Assembly: GCF_002234675.1 (NCBI RefSeq)
Contig: NC_019867.2
Span: forward strand, 4,110,001 to 4,174,000
Length of the DNA: 64,000 nucleotides
Origin: Oryzias latipes
Lineage: Eukaryota > Chordata > Actinopteri > Beloniformes > Adrianichthyidae
Reading direction: 5' to 3'
Both the position numbers and the translations under genes were made by a program. The notes under the pieces are model-generated. The model was not told the DNA's origin and searched no databases. It worked only from the letters and a program-made list of their open reading frames with translations. Shown in pieces: positions 1-10,306 of this stretch (the first letter of the stretch is position 1; the number at the start of each line of letters is the position of its first letter).

Positions 1-106
1 AGTATTCTTTATTATGTTACAGCTTTATCCTTAGTGTGAAGTGAACTTATTTTGAACTATCCAGATTTATGGTCGTGTGACATTCCTTTTTGCTTTATGG
101 TTGCAG

Positions 107-319
107 CATCCTGTGAAGAAGCAGGATGTTCTTTGTGCAAACTTAGGTGTTTTTCATAGGTGCAATAAATATGCCATGGGCGATATCCGTACCATCTGGG
201 TTGAAGATTCTTCCCCTGAAAGTGTGAAGATTCGTGTTCTCATGTGGAGGTTGGAGATGACCTTTGCTCTGGACACCGGTAAAAGGAACCTTGAGTTGTC
301 CAGGAATGATTTACTCTGA
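107..319 (+). other. Exon-like open frame of unknown function
   Basis: An open frame of 70 codons ends in TGA at 317-319. It is preceded by a pyrimidine-rich stretch and an AG at 105-106, so it could be a terminal exon starting at phase 0. The peptide has ordinary composition (HPVKKQD near the start, AMGDIRTIW in the middle, ending SRNDLL). I recognise no domain or family. The copy at 40005-40217 keeps the frame. No upstream exon is visible because the window begins here. It could equally be a degraded transposon gene. Confidence 0.3.
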
Positions 320-2644
320 CCAGATGGGGACTCTTTTGATCATCGGACCGTGTGCGCCGGTCAAACGGGCCCCCGGGAGGTGGAGCGGATCCGAAGCTGG
401 CAATCGTCAGCTATTGGCCAGAGGAAGCAGGCGGGCTATCAGCTGACGAATCAGAGCGACCAGGGGCGGAGATCCAGCGACCATGATCTTTCCGGAAGAC
501 GGAGATTCAAACACATCTTAAAAAGACTGGTTTTAAAGTTTTCCATTGTTCTTAGGAAAATCTACGAGTACTTCGCATGTAACTTCAAACTTGTGCGTCA
601 GTAGATCTTTACTTGAGAATCCAGATATATCTGCATTAATGTTTTAATCTGTGCTTTAGAACTTTTGTCAGGGAAATAAACTCCGTGTATTTTTAAACCG
701 GTTGAATCCTTGTTTGTTTTACCACTCTCGACTATCGAACACGCATGGATGAAAGAACTGAAAAACGGACGATTTCTTTCCTACAATTTATATAGATATA
801 CCGGTATATTTGCAATATCTTTTAACTGTTTATTGGTGTTTGTTTCATATTTCCAGTTTCACTGGCATTGGAAAGCTGGTTATCAGAAAGAAGACTCCAT
901 CATCTTATTTGCTGCATGTTTTCCTTTGAATAAATAAATAAATATACAAATATACAAAAAAAATATACAAAAGGTCAGTTTGTACCATAACCCAAAAGTG
1001 CCTTGAATTCACTCGGCACAAACTGATCACAATTTACACACATTTCACTGAAATCACATTTGGCCCCCATGACAATGTACAGAGCGTACTGAAAGTCAAA
1101 AAGTACATGTTGATATATAGAATACATTTCACATATTGGAATGTCACCTATGCATAATACCATGTATTATCCCGCCCGTCTCTGTTGCTGTATGATTGTT
1201 TGTCTGCACATTCCTTGTACTTACCCCCCCCCCCCCCCCTTCTTCAATCTAAATTTATCTTTGAGAATATTTTTTTTAAAATAATTTATACAGTGTTTAA
1301 TTCCAACTGGTTAAAAGGGCACATAGTAGTCAAAACTTAAGTATCCTGTAGGTCTATGACATAAATCCAACTTACATCTGGTTTAGGCTGTCATCTTAGA
1401 ACATTTAAAAATGACTTGCTTTTTAAAAATTACTTTAAGTTTTTGTTCATAAAAAACGTATTTAAAAAAATAACGTAAAATCAAGTAATCCTCAGTTACC
1501 ATGGAAACACCAACATCTCCCTGTAAACACAGAAGATTACTGAATAGTGGGTTTTCTGTCATTATAACTGTGAAAATAGGTTTGAGTTAAATAATATGAA
1601 AGAATTTAATGCTGCAATATTTCCAGCCACTAATACAAATAGCCACTCGTACAATCTACTCTAAAATAATGTTAATCTACAGCTTCTCTCCTCAGAGATT
1701 AATGGACAAACACCTTCACATGTTTTCTGTTGCTCAAAGAGCTGTTTCCTATATTCTCAAATGGAAATGCAATCATAAAATATTAGAACAAAGAGTAAAG
1801 GAGAGAACAACAGGAAATCAGATTTCCTGTTGTTCTAAAAGAAAAACATGAAAACTTAAAATTACAAGATTTTAAAGGATTATTAGGAATTATGTTTTAA
1901 AGAAAACTGTTGTACTTTTTGTGAAAAAGGTATTACAATATTGAGAGTTTGTTTGTTGAAAATGTATTCATGACTAAAAGCCTCTTCAAAGATTTTTATT
2001 TCTGACTTTCATCTAAATTTCCAGTCCCTTTTATACTAGATCAAACTATTTTTAAAAAACTGTTGATACTTTATCAGATTAAGCTTTCAATGATTTACAG
2101 ATGTTGATAAATTTTCATATTAAAAAACAAATATTTTAAAATCAAACCACTTATGAAGACATAAAATATTACTTTTTTTCTGAGTCACAAGAATTCATGA
2201 AACACAAATCCCCCAAAAACTCTTTAAATGTGTAGAAGTGTTTATAAACAAGATAAAAAGCTGGAATTTTTCTTCACATTAGTTAGTGTACATATTTGTT
2301 AGTGTGACAGTTGTCTTCATGTTTATTTTATTTAAAAATGTGTTGTTTGATACACAGTTTTTGAAGAGGTGAAAAACAATGTAAACATTTAGACTGCATG
2401 AACTGTTTTTAAATAAAGATTTAACACTTTGAAACATGACGAAGACAAAAAAAACTTGACTCCACCTTTGGTGAGAATGAAGAAATGACATCTGAGGAAA
2501 CGGAAAGTTAAATGACTTTGCTGAACTGAACTCAGACGCCACTGAAGGTCTTTAAATCTCTGCAGGAAAAACAAAGATTTGTGGAATATTTTCATCCTGA
2601 ACTTCAAGACAGAAGCTGGTGAGTCTGAAAGACTTTGGTCAGAA
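320..2644. other. Upstream flank of TRIM copy 1, no gene seen
   Basis: AT-rich sequence with a long C run near 1225-1240 and no convincing coding frame. Positions about 840-2644 recur upstream of all three TRIM copies, so they probably include the TRIM promoter and 5' UTR. The ~120 bases before the TRIM start are particularly well kept. I could not place a TATA box or transcription start with confidence. Confidence 0.5.
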
Positions 2645-4060
2645 ATGGCTGAGAGAGCTGCTCTTCTTGAATACCTGAACTGTCACGTTTGTTCAGAGAC
2701 TTTCAATGATCCTGTAACTCTGAGCTGCAACCACAACATCTGTTGGAGCTGCCTGCAGAAGTTCTGGGAACAAACTCAGAACAAAAACTGTCCCATCTGT
2801 AAAAGAAAATCTTCTAAAGATCATCCTGCTGTGAACCTTTGCCTGAAGGAACTTGCTGACTCGTTTGCTGGAAGACAGAAATCTGAATCATCAGAGACAA
2901 AAACAGGAGAGCAGAAGTTCATGGAGGTCTGCAGGAAACATCCAGGAGAATCCAAACTCTTCTGTAAAGACGAGCAGAGAGCTTTTTGTCCTTTCTGTGA
3001 GTTTTTTCAGCACCAGAGTCACAAAGTGGTTACTGTAGAAGAAGCAGTCAGAGAGCTGAAGGAGGAGCTGAAATCTGACTTAAAGTCTCTGCAGGACAAG
3101 AAGATCAAATACAAAGAAGTGGAGGAAACATACAATCAGATGATTCAACACTCCAAGAAGCAGCTGCTGTGCACAGAGACACAGATCAGAGCAGAGTTCA
3201 ACAAGCTCCAGCAGTTCCTGAAGGAGGAAGAGGAGTCCAGACTGGCAGCTCTGAGGGAGGAAGAGGAGCAGAAGAGGAAGACTGTGATGGGAGAGATGAA
3301 GAGGATCCAGGAGCAGATGTCCTCTCTGTCAGAAAGTATCAGTGCTGTTGAAGCAGAGCTGCAGAAAGACAAGGAGGCGTTCCTCAGCAGTTGGAAAGAC
3401 ACTCAGAGCAGAGCCAGAGCCCAGAGCTCGCTGTCAGACCCACAGCTGCTCTCAGGAGCTCTGATAGATGTGGCCAAACATGTGGGCAACCTGTCCTTCA
3501 GAGTCTGGGAGAAGATGAAGGAGAAGGTCCACTTCAGTCCGGTCCTCCTGGACCCAAACTCTGCAAGCAGATATCTTTATCTGTCTGATGATCTGACCAG
3601 TGTGAGATTTGGAGAAACTTCTCAGCAGCTTCCTAACAATCCAGAGAGAAACATGTATTTTGTTTCTGTTTTTGGCTCTGAGGGATTCAGATCAGGGAAA
3701 CACAGCTGGGAGGTGGAGGTGGGAGATCATCCTCACTGGAACATTGGTGTGACTAAAGAGTCTGTTAAGAGGAAGGGAGAGAGTTCTATTTCACCAAAAG
3801 ATGGAATCTGGTGTTTAGATCTTGAGAATGGAAAATACACAAACGGTGATGGTCAGACTGTCACTGTGACCAAGAGTCTCCAGAAGATCAGAGTCCAGCT
3901 GGACTATGACAGGGGGGAGGTGTCCTTCTACAACCCTGAAGACATGACTCACATCTACACTTACAAAGACACTTTCACTGAGAAACTTTACCCGTATTTC
4001 AATATTGGAGAATCTGGAGACGCAAAAACCTCTAAACTCCAAATCTGTCCGACTGATTGA
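2645..4060 (+). CDS. TRIM E3 ubiquitin ligase, RING-B-box-coiled-coil-PRY/SPRY (TRIM35-like), copy 1
   Basis: A 471-residue protein in one exon. The start ATG at 2645 has an A at -3 and a G at +4; the frame extends upstream only through non-ATG codons. A C3HC4 RING spans residues 13-52 (C13, C16, C28, H30, C33, C36, C49, C52). A B-box2 spans about 96-126 (C96, H99, C107, C115, C118, H123, H126). A long charged coiled coil runs about 130-285, and PRY-SPRY about 290-471 (LDPN, WEVEVGD, LDYDRGEVSFY). TRIM proteins of this layout are cytoplasmic E3 ligases whose SPRY domain chooses the target; many fish members act in innate immunity. Domain order and length fit the large teleost TRIM35/NF7-like families, though the orthologue cannot be fixed by eye. 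It differs from the copy at 42522-43937 by about eight residues. The antiviral role is inference. Confidence 0.9.
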   Translation: MAERAALLEYLNCHVCSETFNDPVTLSCNHNICWSCLQKFWEQTQNKNCPICKRKSSKDHPAVNLCLKELADSFAGRQKSESSETKTGEQKFMEVCRKHPGESKLFCKDEQRAFCPFCEFFQHQSHKVVTVEEAVRELKEELKSDLKSLQDKKIKYKEVEETYNQMIQHSKKQLLCTETQIRAEFNKLQQFLKEEEESRLAALREEEEQKRKTVMGEMKRIQEQMSSLSESISAVEAELQKDKEAFLSSWKDTQSRARAQSSLSDPQLLSGALIDVAKHVGNLSFRVWEKMKEKVHFSPVLLDPNSASRYLYLSDDLTSVRFGETSQQLPNNPERNMYFVSVFGSEGFRSGKHSWEVEVGDHPHWNIGVTKESVKRKGESSISPKDGIWCLDLENGKYTNGDGQTVTVTKSLQKIRVQLDYDRGEVSFYNPEDMTHIYTYKDTFTEKLYPYFNIGESGDAKTSKLQICPTD

Positions 4061-4865
4061 GATGATTTAACTCTTTGGTCATTAAAAAATAAAAATTGAT
4101 CAAACCAATGCTCTGATGTTCTTTTAGCAGAAAATTTGTATTTTTGTGTATAAAACCTTTAACCCTAAAATATTATTTTAAAACTCTGATTTGTTCATTT
4201 AAAAAATTTGTTCAGATCTTGTGCGTTCCACTCCCAACATTAACGTGGATTGGATTGCAGGAAAGCTGAAATCACAAATGTTGATTCCATTTCTGTTTTC
4301 TTTGTTCTTTAGTGTCTCAAACATTTTGTATCTGAATTTGATTTTCACTGCAGCATCTCTAAAATGTTCAATGATAAGTTTCTGCTGTTTCTGTTCAAGT
4401 AAATGTGAAGCAGCTGTTAAATCTCCTTCATGAGTCAGAAATTAATAGTGTTTCAGACAAAAACTGTTCAGTTAATGTTTTTCTCAGGTTCAGGAAGAAG
4501 AAACGGATCAGAAGAAGTTTTTCATGTTGGATGATGGTTTCAAATAGATTCAAGTTTCTGTGATTTATTTGATTTCTGTCAGAATTTAAAAGGCTCAAAG
4601 TAAAAAAAATGTTTTTTATTGTCTTCACATCAAAGCATAATACTACATTGATTTAAACTTTAAAAAAGTTTTAATGGTAGATATTCTTTAAGCAGCTTAA
4701 CTCTTTAGGTCTTTTTGTAATTGAATTGTTGAATTTTTGAATTAACCCACCTCCATGATCAAAATATGAAATGAATTAAATGAGGAGAGCAATAATATGA
4801 TGAACACACATTTGACCTGAATTCATTTTTTTTTAAATGAATACAATCAGGAAATTGTTATTTTA
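4061..4865. other. 3' flank of TRIM copy 1
   Basis: AT-rich sequence with AATAAA-like signals shortly after the stop (about 4084-4095), so the 3' UTR is probably short. No coding frame is supported. The same flank follows the other TRIM copies, and pieces of it reappear without a TRIM gene at about 51400-51680, 56010-56290 and 60230-60690, marking further degraded blocks. Confidence 0.55.
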
Positions 4866-5352
4866 CAGTTTTTCTCCATTGGTTTGGCTCATTTCTTGAA
4901 ACAGAAATACATTCTCAAAACAACATGGACAAACCTCCAAACCACTCTGCAATTGTTCACAACAGAATGGCATTTCTCATTAGTTTCATCAAATTTCAAA
5001 TGTCTTAGTACAAGTCTCAATGTCTCAGTACATCTTTCAAATGATGAAGTACAAGTAGCCTTCATTTAGCACAGATTCCATGAATAGATCTTGTTGATCT
5101 AAACTGATTGTTGATTCTCAGTCTAATGGTTGTTCGCTCCAAAATGAGTCAGCATCATTTCATTGTGTAAGTCATCACATGCACAATAGTCTGTTCAGTT
5201 GTCTAAATCAATCAAGAACATAATACCATGAATACGATATATGAATCACTTGGAACATTTGATACATTTATTACAGCAATTGACAGTCAGGTGAAACTAG
5301 AACTTGACTAACGAAGGAGGATGTCCCAGGCCAGTGAGGGGGCAATATAATT

Positions 5353-5970
5353 ATGTGTGCTGCCATATGTGAGAATGGTGAGGCCACTCACATCACCAGG
5401 CTTGGCCCATACAATACACAGAAAATCCTCATCTTCTTTGACCGCCTTCATTTTGATTTGATCCCTGGAACTGAGAGAGGTCTCTTAGGGCCTCACCTAC
5501 CACTATATGTTATTGTATGGGAATATGTGAATTTCCACCATGGCCCGCCCATCAGGGCCTGGTTCACTACTCATCCAAGGATGGTCATAGTTTTCCTACC
5601 ACCTTACTCTCCTTTTCTCAATCCTATTGAGGAGTTTTTCTCCACTTGAAGGTGGAGAGTGTATGAACATCGAGCTCAAGATCAGAGGTCCCTGCTCCAT
5701 GCCATGGATGCTGCGTGTGAGGATGTTGCAGGAGATCAGTGTAGGGGATGGTTGCCACATGCACGCCGTTTCTTCCCTCGTTCCATCACAAGGGCGAAAA
5801 TACGCTGTGATGTGGACGAGAATCTGTGGCCAGACAGACAGCAGAGTGTGGACGGCCAGCAGGGTGAGGACGCTGGCCAGGAGAGGGAGGGTGATGGGAG
5901 GGTGAGGACAGCGACCAGTGAAGAACTGTTGGTTTTGAAACTCAAGCATGTGCTTGTCTTGCCCACTTAA
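5353..5970 (+). pseudogene. Broken IS630-type DDE transposase
   Basis: The C-terminal half of an IS630-family transposase. Visible marks are LGPYNT near the start, an IVWE..NFHH segment and the PPYSPFLNPIEEFF motif with the final catalytic Glu. An in-frame TGA at 5647-5649 replaces the Trp normally found just after that motif; the same frame continues to 5970 through the usual C-terminal region. In the IVW segment the usual catalytic Asp is Glu. No N-terminal HTH region is recognisable upstream. The copy at 45233-45850 shares the stop and the Glu, so inactivation preceded duplication of the block. Confidence 0.8.
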
Positions 5971-6720
5971 GTAGGATGCTCACGATCTATGAACTTGTGC
6001 AGAAGATGGATACCAACTTGGAGCGTATTTCTGCCCGAATTGAGGCAAGACTGGTCTAAATTGCCCACTTTTCGGATCGAATCTGCCTCGAATAGCTGTA
6101 CCAGCCAAGGACACAGCCGGCAGAGCAAACAACCTGCTGGCGCCAGGAAAAATCGAATTTAATCAGACCCCCCCTCTGTGCTGAGGACTTCTGTCCTTGA
6201 CTCCAAGAAAACAAGATATTCGCTTCCAGAGTGTGAAGACCGCTGTTGTGTTGAAGGTTGATGCTGCCTCGCAACCCCCCCCCCCCCCCCTGACCTCGGT
6301 GCCTGCCCCCCCCCGCTGTGAACACTGCCTGAGAGGCGCCGATCCGTGGCTGCCCTCGGAGTGTATCGCTGAGGGCCCCCCCCCTAACTACCTCCCTCGT
6401 GTACTGTGTGTCGTGTGAATATGTGCTTCTGTGTTTAGACGGTGTAGTTTTTTTCTTGTATCTACACATTGTAACAACAGTGTTGAGGTATGACTTTTTT
6501 TCTGTCACCAATGACCCAGACCCTCCCCATTGGTAACCCATCTACACCCATCCTAGTAAGGCAGCACCTTTATTGCTGCAGCCTCAGCCAACTCTGAACT
6601 GTATATGTGTATCTGTTGTATGTCTGATCTTGTTCAGGTTGTACTGGAACTAATTTCGTATGTCGGTGTAAAGCTGTGCATATGACAATAAATTAATTCT
6701 GATTCTGATTATTTACAGCA
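5967..6720 (+). mobile_element. Retroposon 3' end with ATTCTG tail, nested in the transposon
   Basis: A stretch shared with 45847-46200 and 46755-47490. It contains two long C runs (about 6273-6290 and 6307-6315) and ends at about 6690-6710 in a short ATTCTG-type repeat, the tail style of CR1/L2 LINEs and the SINEs they mobilise. The start of the shared stretch can be read as a short peptide resembling a LINE ORF1 coiled-coil end, but this is weak. No complete ORF is present. Confidence 0.5.
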
Positions 6721-6781
6721 CTGTAGGCTGCACATCATTGTCATAGTTTTTGGTTTGTGTTTAAATTATAAAGTATATTAT

Positions 6782-7077
6782 GGAACAGCCTCCCTGAAGT
6801 CGTAAGACAGGCCTCTTCTGTGTTCATGTTCAAATCTAGACTTAAAACATTTCTGTTTAGCCGTGTATATGACTGAAAAGTCCTATCTGCACTTTTCTTT
6901 CCTTTCCTTCCTTTATTTTTAAATCAATTTTCAAATTTTTTCTTTTCTTTTAAACTAAATTTTACGTTGATTATTTCTATCATGCATTGTGATTTTAATG
7001 CATTTTTCTGTTTTGTGAAGCACCTTGAATTACTTTGTGTATGAATTGTGCTTTACAAATAAACTTGCCTTGCCTCT
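6782..7077 (+). mobile_element. L2-type LINE, 3'-terminal fragment
   Basis: Matches the last part of the longer L2 piece at 47826-48556. It starts inside the final codons (WNSLPEV), runs through the stop near 6874, and ends in the L2-style 3' end CTTTACAAATAAACTTGCC. Its left edge joins abruptly to the retroposon at about 6781, so copy 1 lost the intervening bases still present at 47550-48270. Confidence 0.75.
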
Positions 7078-7747
7078 GCTATAGTGACAAAACATCTAAT
7101 CATTTTGACTTGCAGTGCTTACACAATGCCAAAGGGATGAAGGATTTTGGGGGCACTGACTGTTTAAATGAGAAGAAAATTTAGTTTTGACACATGAGTG
7201 AATTGTTTTGGGAGAGAAATGGCTTTTGCAGGTGAACCATGGTGTTGTGCCGAACCATCCATATTACTTTGGCAAAAGCACCAAGAGTGCTGAGAATGTC
7301 CGGTCTGATCAAGAAATGAACCAAAGCCATTGAGTAGGATCTTTGCCATTTTGGTGGCACTCACTCTTCACATGGGAAAGGAATTTAGTTTTGAAGCATG
7401 AGTGAACAGTTTTGAGAGATATATTAGATTTTGCAAGTGAGCTATTGTGTTGTGCTAAACTGTAAGACTGTTTTGCCAAATGACCTTAGAATTTTGAGAA
7501 TGTAATTTCTGTTTCAAGAAATGAGCCAAACCAAAGGAGAAAAACTAATATGAAAATCCTCTTCATCCACTCTGATGTAGTACATCGTGCTGCCACCAGA
7601 GGGCAGAAGACAGCATTCATGGAGCATTTTTTAGTTTTCTAAATAAATTTCAACATAAAACCTTTTTCATGGTTAACAGCCATGAAAAAGAAAATAAACA
7701 GAAATGAATCAATTCTGTTTGTAGGTTAGAAAATGTAATATCACATT

Positions 7748-7908
7748 TTTTTAAATGCCCCAATGTTGTTCAATTTCAAGTTCCATTATTTGTCACACAC
7801 CTAGGTGTGCGAAATTTGTTTCCCGCATTTGACCCATCCCCTGGGGGAGTGGGGAGCTGCAGATGAGCCGCGCTCGGGAGGCAGCAGCGTTAAGGGTCTT
7901 GCCCAGCA
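7748..7908. repeat. Short interspersed insert, SINE-like
   Basis: About 160 bases (TGTCACACACCTAGGTGTGC near the left, GGTCTTGCCCAG at the right) are present here and at about 49157-49307 but absent from the matching place in block 2 (about 26310-26335). The TCTTGCCCA core occurs in many teleost SINEs. No tRNA head or clear target duplication was found. Confidence 0.5.
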
Positions 7909-9109
7909 GTTCTACATGATCTTTTCTTGATTTGAAAAAACTTTATCAAAATCTGGATGAGATTCTTTGCATTACTGGAACAGTACAACATGTAAATAAA
8001 AAAGACAATGTTTAGTCACTCTTCTTTTTTTGTTAAATAAATTCTCATTTTATTTTCCTTTAGCCAGAGGGCCACAATGGAGGGCCAGATCCTCAGGTCA
8101 CACAAATGTATAATTTAGACTTTTTGATCATCTATCTGTCAATATCTGCACCAAAACACCCAAACAGTGAGTAAAAGAGTAAATGTTCTACATCTAAGAG
8201 CTAAAAACCACTTCAGTTGGTGTGTTGAAGGTTTGTTGGTGACGTTTGGCTTCTTTTCTTTCAGCATGATCCATTTCAAGTTGTGGCTGTCAAGACTAAC
8301 TTCTGATGCACAGAACAGCTTGTGATTGACTCAGTCCACATCATTACACTTCCACCACTGTGTTTTACTGATAGAAATTCAAACATTAACAGGCCAGCAC
8401 AAGCTTCTTGTTAAGAATCTTATACTGAAAGCTGGTTGAAGTTTCCTGCATCTGGATGTGATATATTTTGCCAGCATAATTTTATAATGTTTAATCCTCT
8501 GCCACTTTTCAGCTTGTGTTGTTCTAGTGTTCAACCTTCTGTGTTTGTCTTAGCAGCATTCTCTGGGATGCAAATGCTTCCACCTTATGGGGAATTATCA
8601 GTAAAATATGTGAGAAACTAAGAAAGAGTTTAGCTTATTAAATAAAATCCCATAAAAAAATAACATTAACTTTACCTGGATTTAATAATTTTTAATAAAT
8701 ACAATCTGGAACTTTAAATTAGAAATCTCTATCCTCTTGAATTCAGTACATCGAGCTACCACCAGAGGGCAGTAGACAGCAATCCTGTGACTATAGCTGT
8801 GAGCCACATAGGCTGCAAAACTGCAGTTATGGATCTTTTTCGATTTTTTCAAAATAACCGTCATCATTAGATTTTTTGGATGTTTAAGAGAGCCGAAAAT
8901 AATTTATTCTTTTTTTAAGCAATTTTGGGAAAACAAGGCAGAAAAAATTGTATAACTTCCCACATTGCAGATGATAATTTTATCACCAATCTAAAAGAAA
9001 TTTGACTAAACATTTGTAAATATTACCAACATTTATGTTCTTTAAATAAAGTTTTTCTTTAATATTATAAAAGCCTTCATCCCTCAAATTCATTTAGATT
9101 TCAGAAGAG
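7909..9109. other. Shared noncoding flank, no gene seen
   Basis: AT-rich sequence that recurs at about 26330-27500, 49310-50480 and in part at 54480-55100 and 59010-59640. No coding frame is supported. Its repeated presence next to TRIM or ERAP pieces makes it a useful marker of the duplicated unit. Confidence 0.5.
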
Positions 9110-9573
9110 AAAGTGATAAAGACATGAATATTTTAGAACTTGATCATGTTAAAGGGAAATCTCCTGGTCAGGATGGTCTGACTTCAAACTTCTGCAGGTT
9201 TTTCTGGAAAGTTCTTAGAGAGTTCCTATTTGAAGCTTTAAAGAAATGTTTGCTGAATAAAACAATTTTGAAAACAATGAAAAAGAATGATAATATTAAT
9301 ACCAAAACCAAACAAAGACAAATCTCTTATTAACAACTTGAGACCAATAACTTTATTAAATGTTGATTATAAATGATTCACTCACGTTTTAGCTAACAGA
9401 CTGAAAAAGTGGTTCAACAGTCAGTTGTAATAAGTGAAACTCAATCTGGTTTCCTTCCAAACCAGTTAATCCACAATAACATTTGTTTAGTCTGAGATTT
9501 ATTAGATTATGGAAGATTAATTGAAGACAATGGAGTTATTTTATTTTTAGATTTGTTTCATGTTTAGATTTGA
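9110..9573 (+). mobile_element. L1-type LINE reverse transcriptase fragment
   Basis: The frame from about 9121 encodes an RT segment with the L1-type motif SPGQDGLTSNF, followed after frameshifts by pieces resembling RPITLLNVDYK and a QSGF motif. It is far too short and broken to be active. Related fragments lie at about 27540-28350, 50520-50935, 55115-55550 and 59640-60110. Here it abuts ERAP coding sequence directly, making it a breakpoint of the duplicated units. Confidence 0.7.
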
Positions 9574-10306
9574 TTCTCAGGAACTCTCCTGCTCCTACTC
9601 TTTGCTCTGATCCCTTCATCTCATGGAGCTCAAATACCAAGTCCAGACCAACCCAAGGAGATCCCACTAACCACAAATGGCCAGCCGTTAACCTGGGCCC
9701 GCATGAGACTCCCCAAAACCATCTCCCCACTCCACTATGACCTGAGCCTCCACCCCAACCTCACCACCCTGGACTTCACCGGCGTCGTTCGCATAGACCT
9801 GGACGTGCACGAAGACACCAGCGTTGTGGTTCTCCATGCAAAGAAAATGTACATATCAAGCGCGCTGTTGCTCGCGCCAGCGGGCACGAGGGTCCTCCAG
9901 GTTCTGGAGTATCCTCGCTTTCATCAGCTCGCCTTGATGTCTGACGTGGTGCTGACCAAAGGTAGGAAGTATGAGGTCCAGCTGGAGTTTGCTGCAAACC
10001 TGTCTGACAGCTACCATGGGTTCTACAAGAGCAGCTACCGCACCAGCACCGGGGAGGTCCGGTAGGTCCCAGATTTGGGCCAAAACAGTGTCATTTAGAG
10101 CAAAAACTGGAGTTATTGTGTGAAAGAAAAAAGAAAACTATAGTATTTTATGCTTTACTTCTCACAGGGTCATGGCATCAACACAGTTTGAGGCGACCTT
10201 TGCTCGTGGGGCCTTTCCCTGTTTTGATGAGCCCGCCTTCAAAGCCAACTTCACCATCCGGATTATTAGAGAGCCACGCCACATTGCCATTTCCAACATG
10301 CCTAAG
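9574..10306 (+). pseudogene. erap1: ERAP1-like aminopeptidase copy A, N-terminal exons
   Basis: Two exons of an M1 aminopeptidase. The first (about 9574-10061, donor GTAGGT) encodes a hydrophobic LLLLLFAL signal segment, then MRLPK, HYDLSLHPNLTTL and HGFYKSSYRT, the hallmarks of the ERAP N-terminal beta domain. The second (10168-10306, acceptor CACAG, donor GTACAC) encodes [20 protein letters not shown], as in ERAP1. The true start codon is missing: an in-frame TGA at 9571-9573 lies in L1-derived sequence just before the signal segment, so the 5' end was cut off at the junction. ATG 9703 is internal. ERAP1 trims peptides in the ER lumen for MHC class I. The next exons of the family, including GAMEN and HEXXH, are not found. 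Confidence 0.85.

Larger units (their letters stand above)
4866..7546 (+). mobile_element. Tc1/mariner-superfamily IS630-type (ISRm11-like) DNA transposon with nested insertions
   Basis: Terminal inverted repeats of about 40 bases bound the element: the left end begins CAGTTTTTCTCC at 4866, and its complement lies at about 7507-7546. The left end is preceded by TA. The last base is mutated here, but the copy at 44746-46754 ends perfectly in CTG followed by TA, confirming a TA target duplication. Block 2 lacks the element at the matching place near 26100, giving an empty site. Inside are a broken transposase, a retroposon, and an L2 tail joined by a deletion. The right part holds two imperfect ~200-base direct repeats (about 7175-7375 and 7380-7520). 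TA target and DDE transposase place it in Tc1/mariner; the ISRm11 label is from family resemblance. Confidence 0.8.
1..9573. repeat. Segmental duplication block 1 (TRIM-bearing)
   Basis: This block aligns nearly base for base with 39899-50935, at an offset of about 39.88 kb. Shared parts are the unknown exon-like ORF, the TRIM gene, the IS630-type transposon and the L1-like fragment. A more diverged version lies at 22140-27990 and lacks both the first ~830 bases and the transposon. The block ends abruptly where ERAP sequence begins, at about 9574-9584. Blocks 1 and 3 are therefore the younger pair. Boundaries are by eye. Confidence 0.85.

Noticed and set aside
3145-3402. Minus-strand open frames opposite the TRIM coiled coil (also 24330-24587 and 43022-43279)
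   Set aside because: They mirror the codon pattern of the sense coding sequence and have no independent support.
6056-6541. A 161-residue minus-strand frame
   Set aside because: It crosses poly-C runs of a retroposon and is broken at the related positions 45957-46226 and 46864-47315.
7175-7520. Possible CRISPR-like direct repeats
   Set aside because: Only two imperfect ~200-base repeats within a eukaryotic transposon end; no regular spacer structure.
9703-10065. A 120-residue gene starting at ATG 9703
   Set aside because: The upstream frame encodes an ERAP signal segment and the end is a splice donor, so this is an exon of a larger gene and the ATG is internal.
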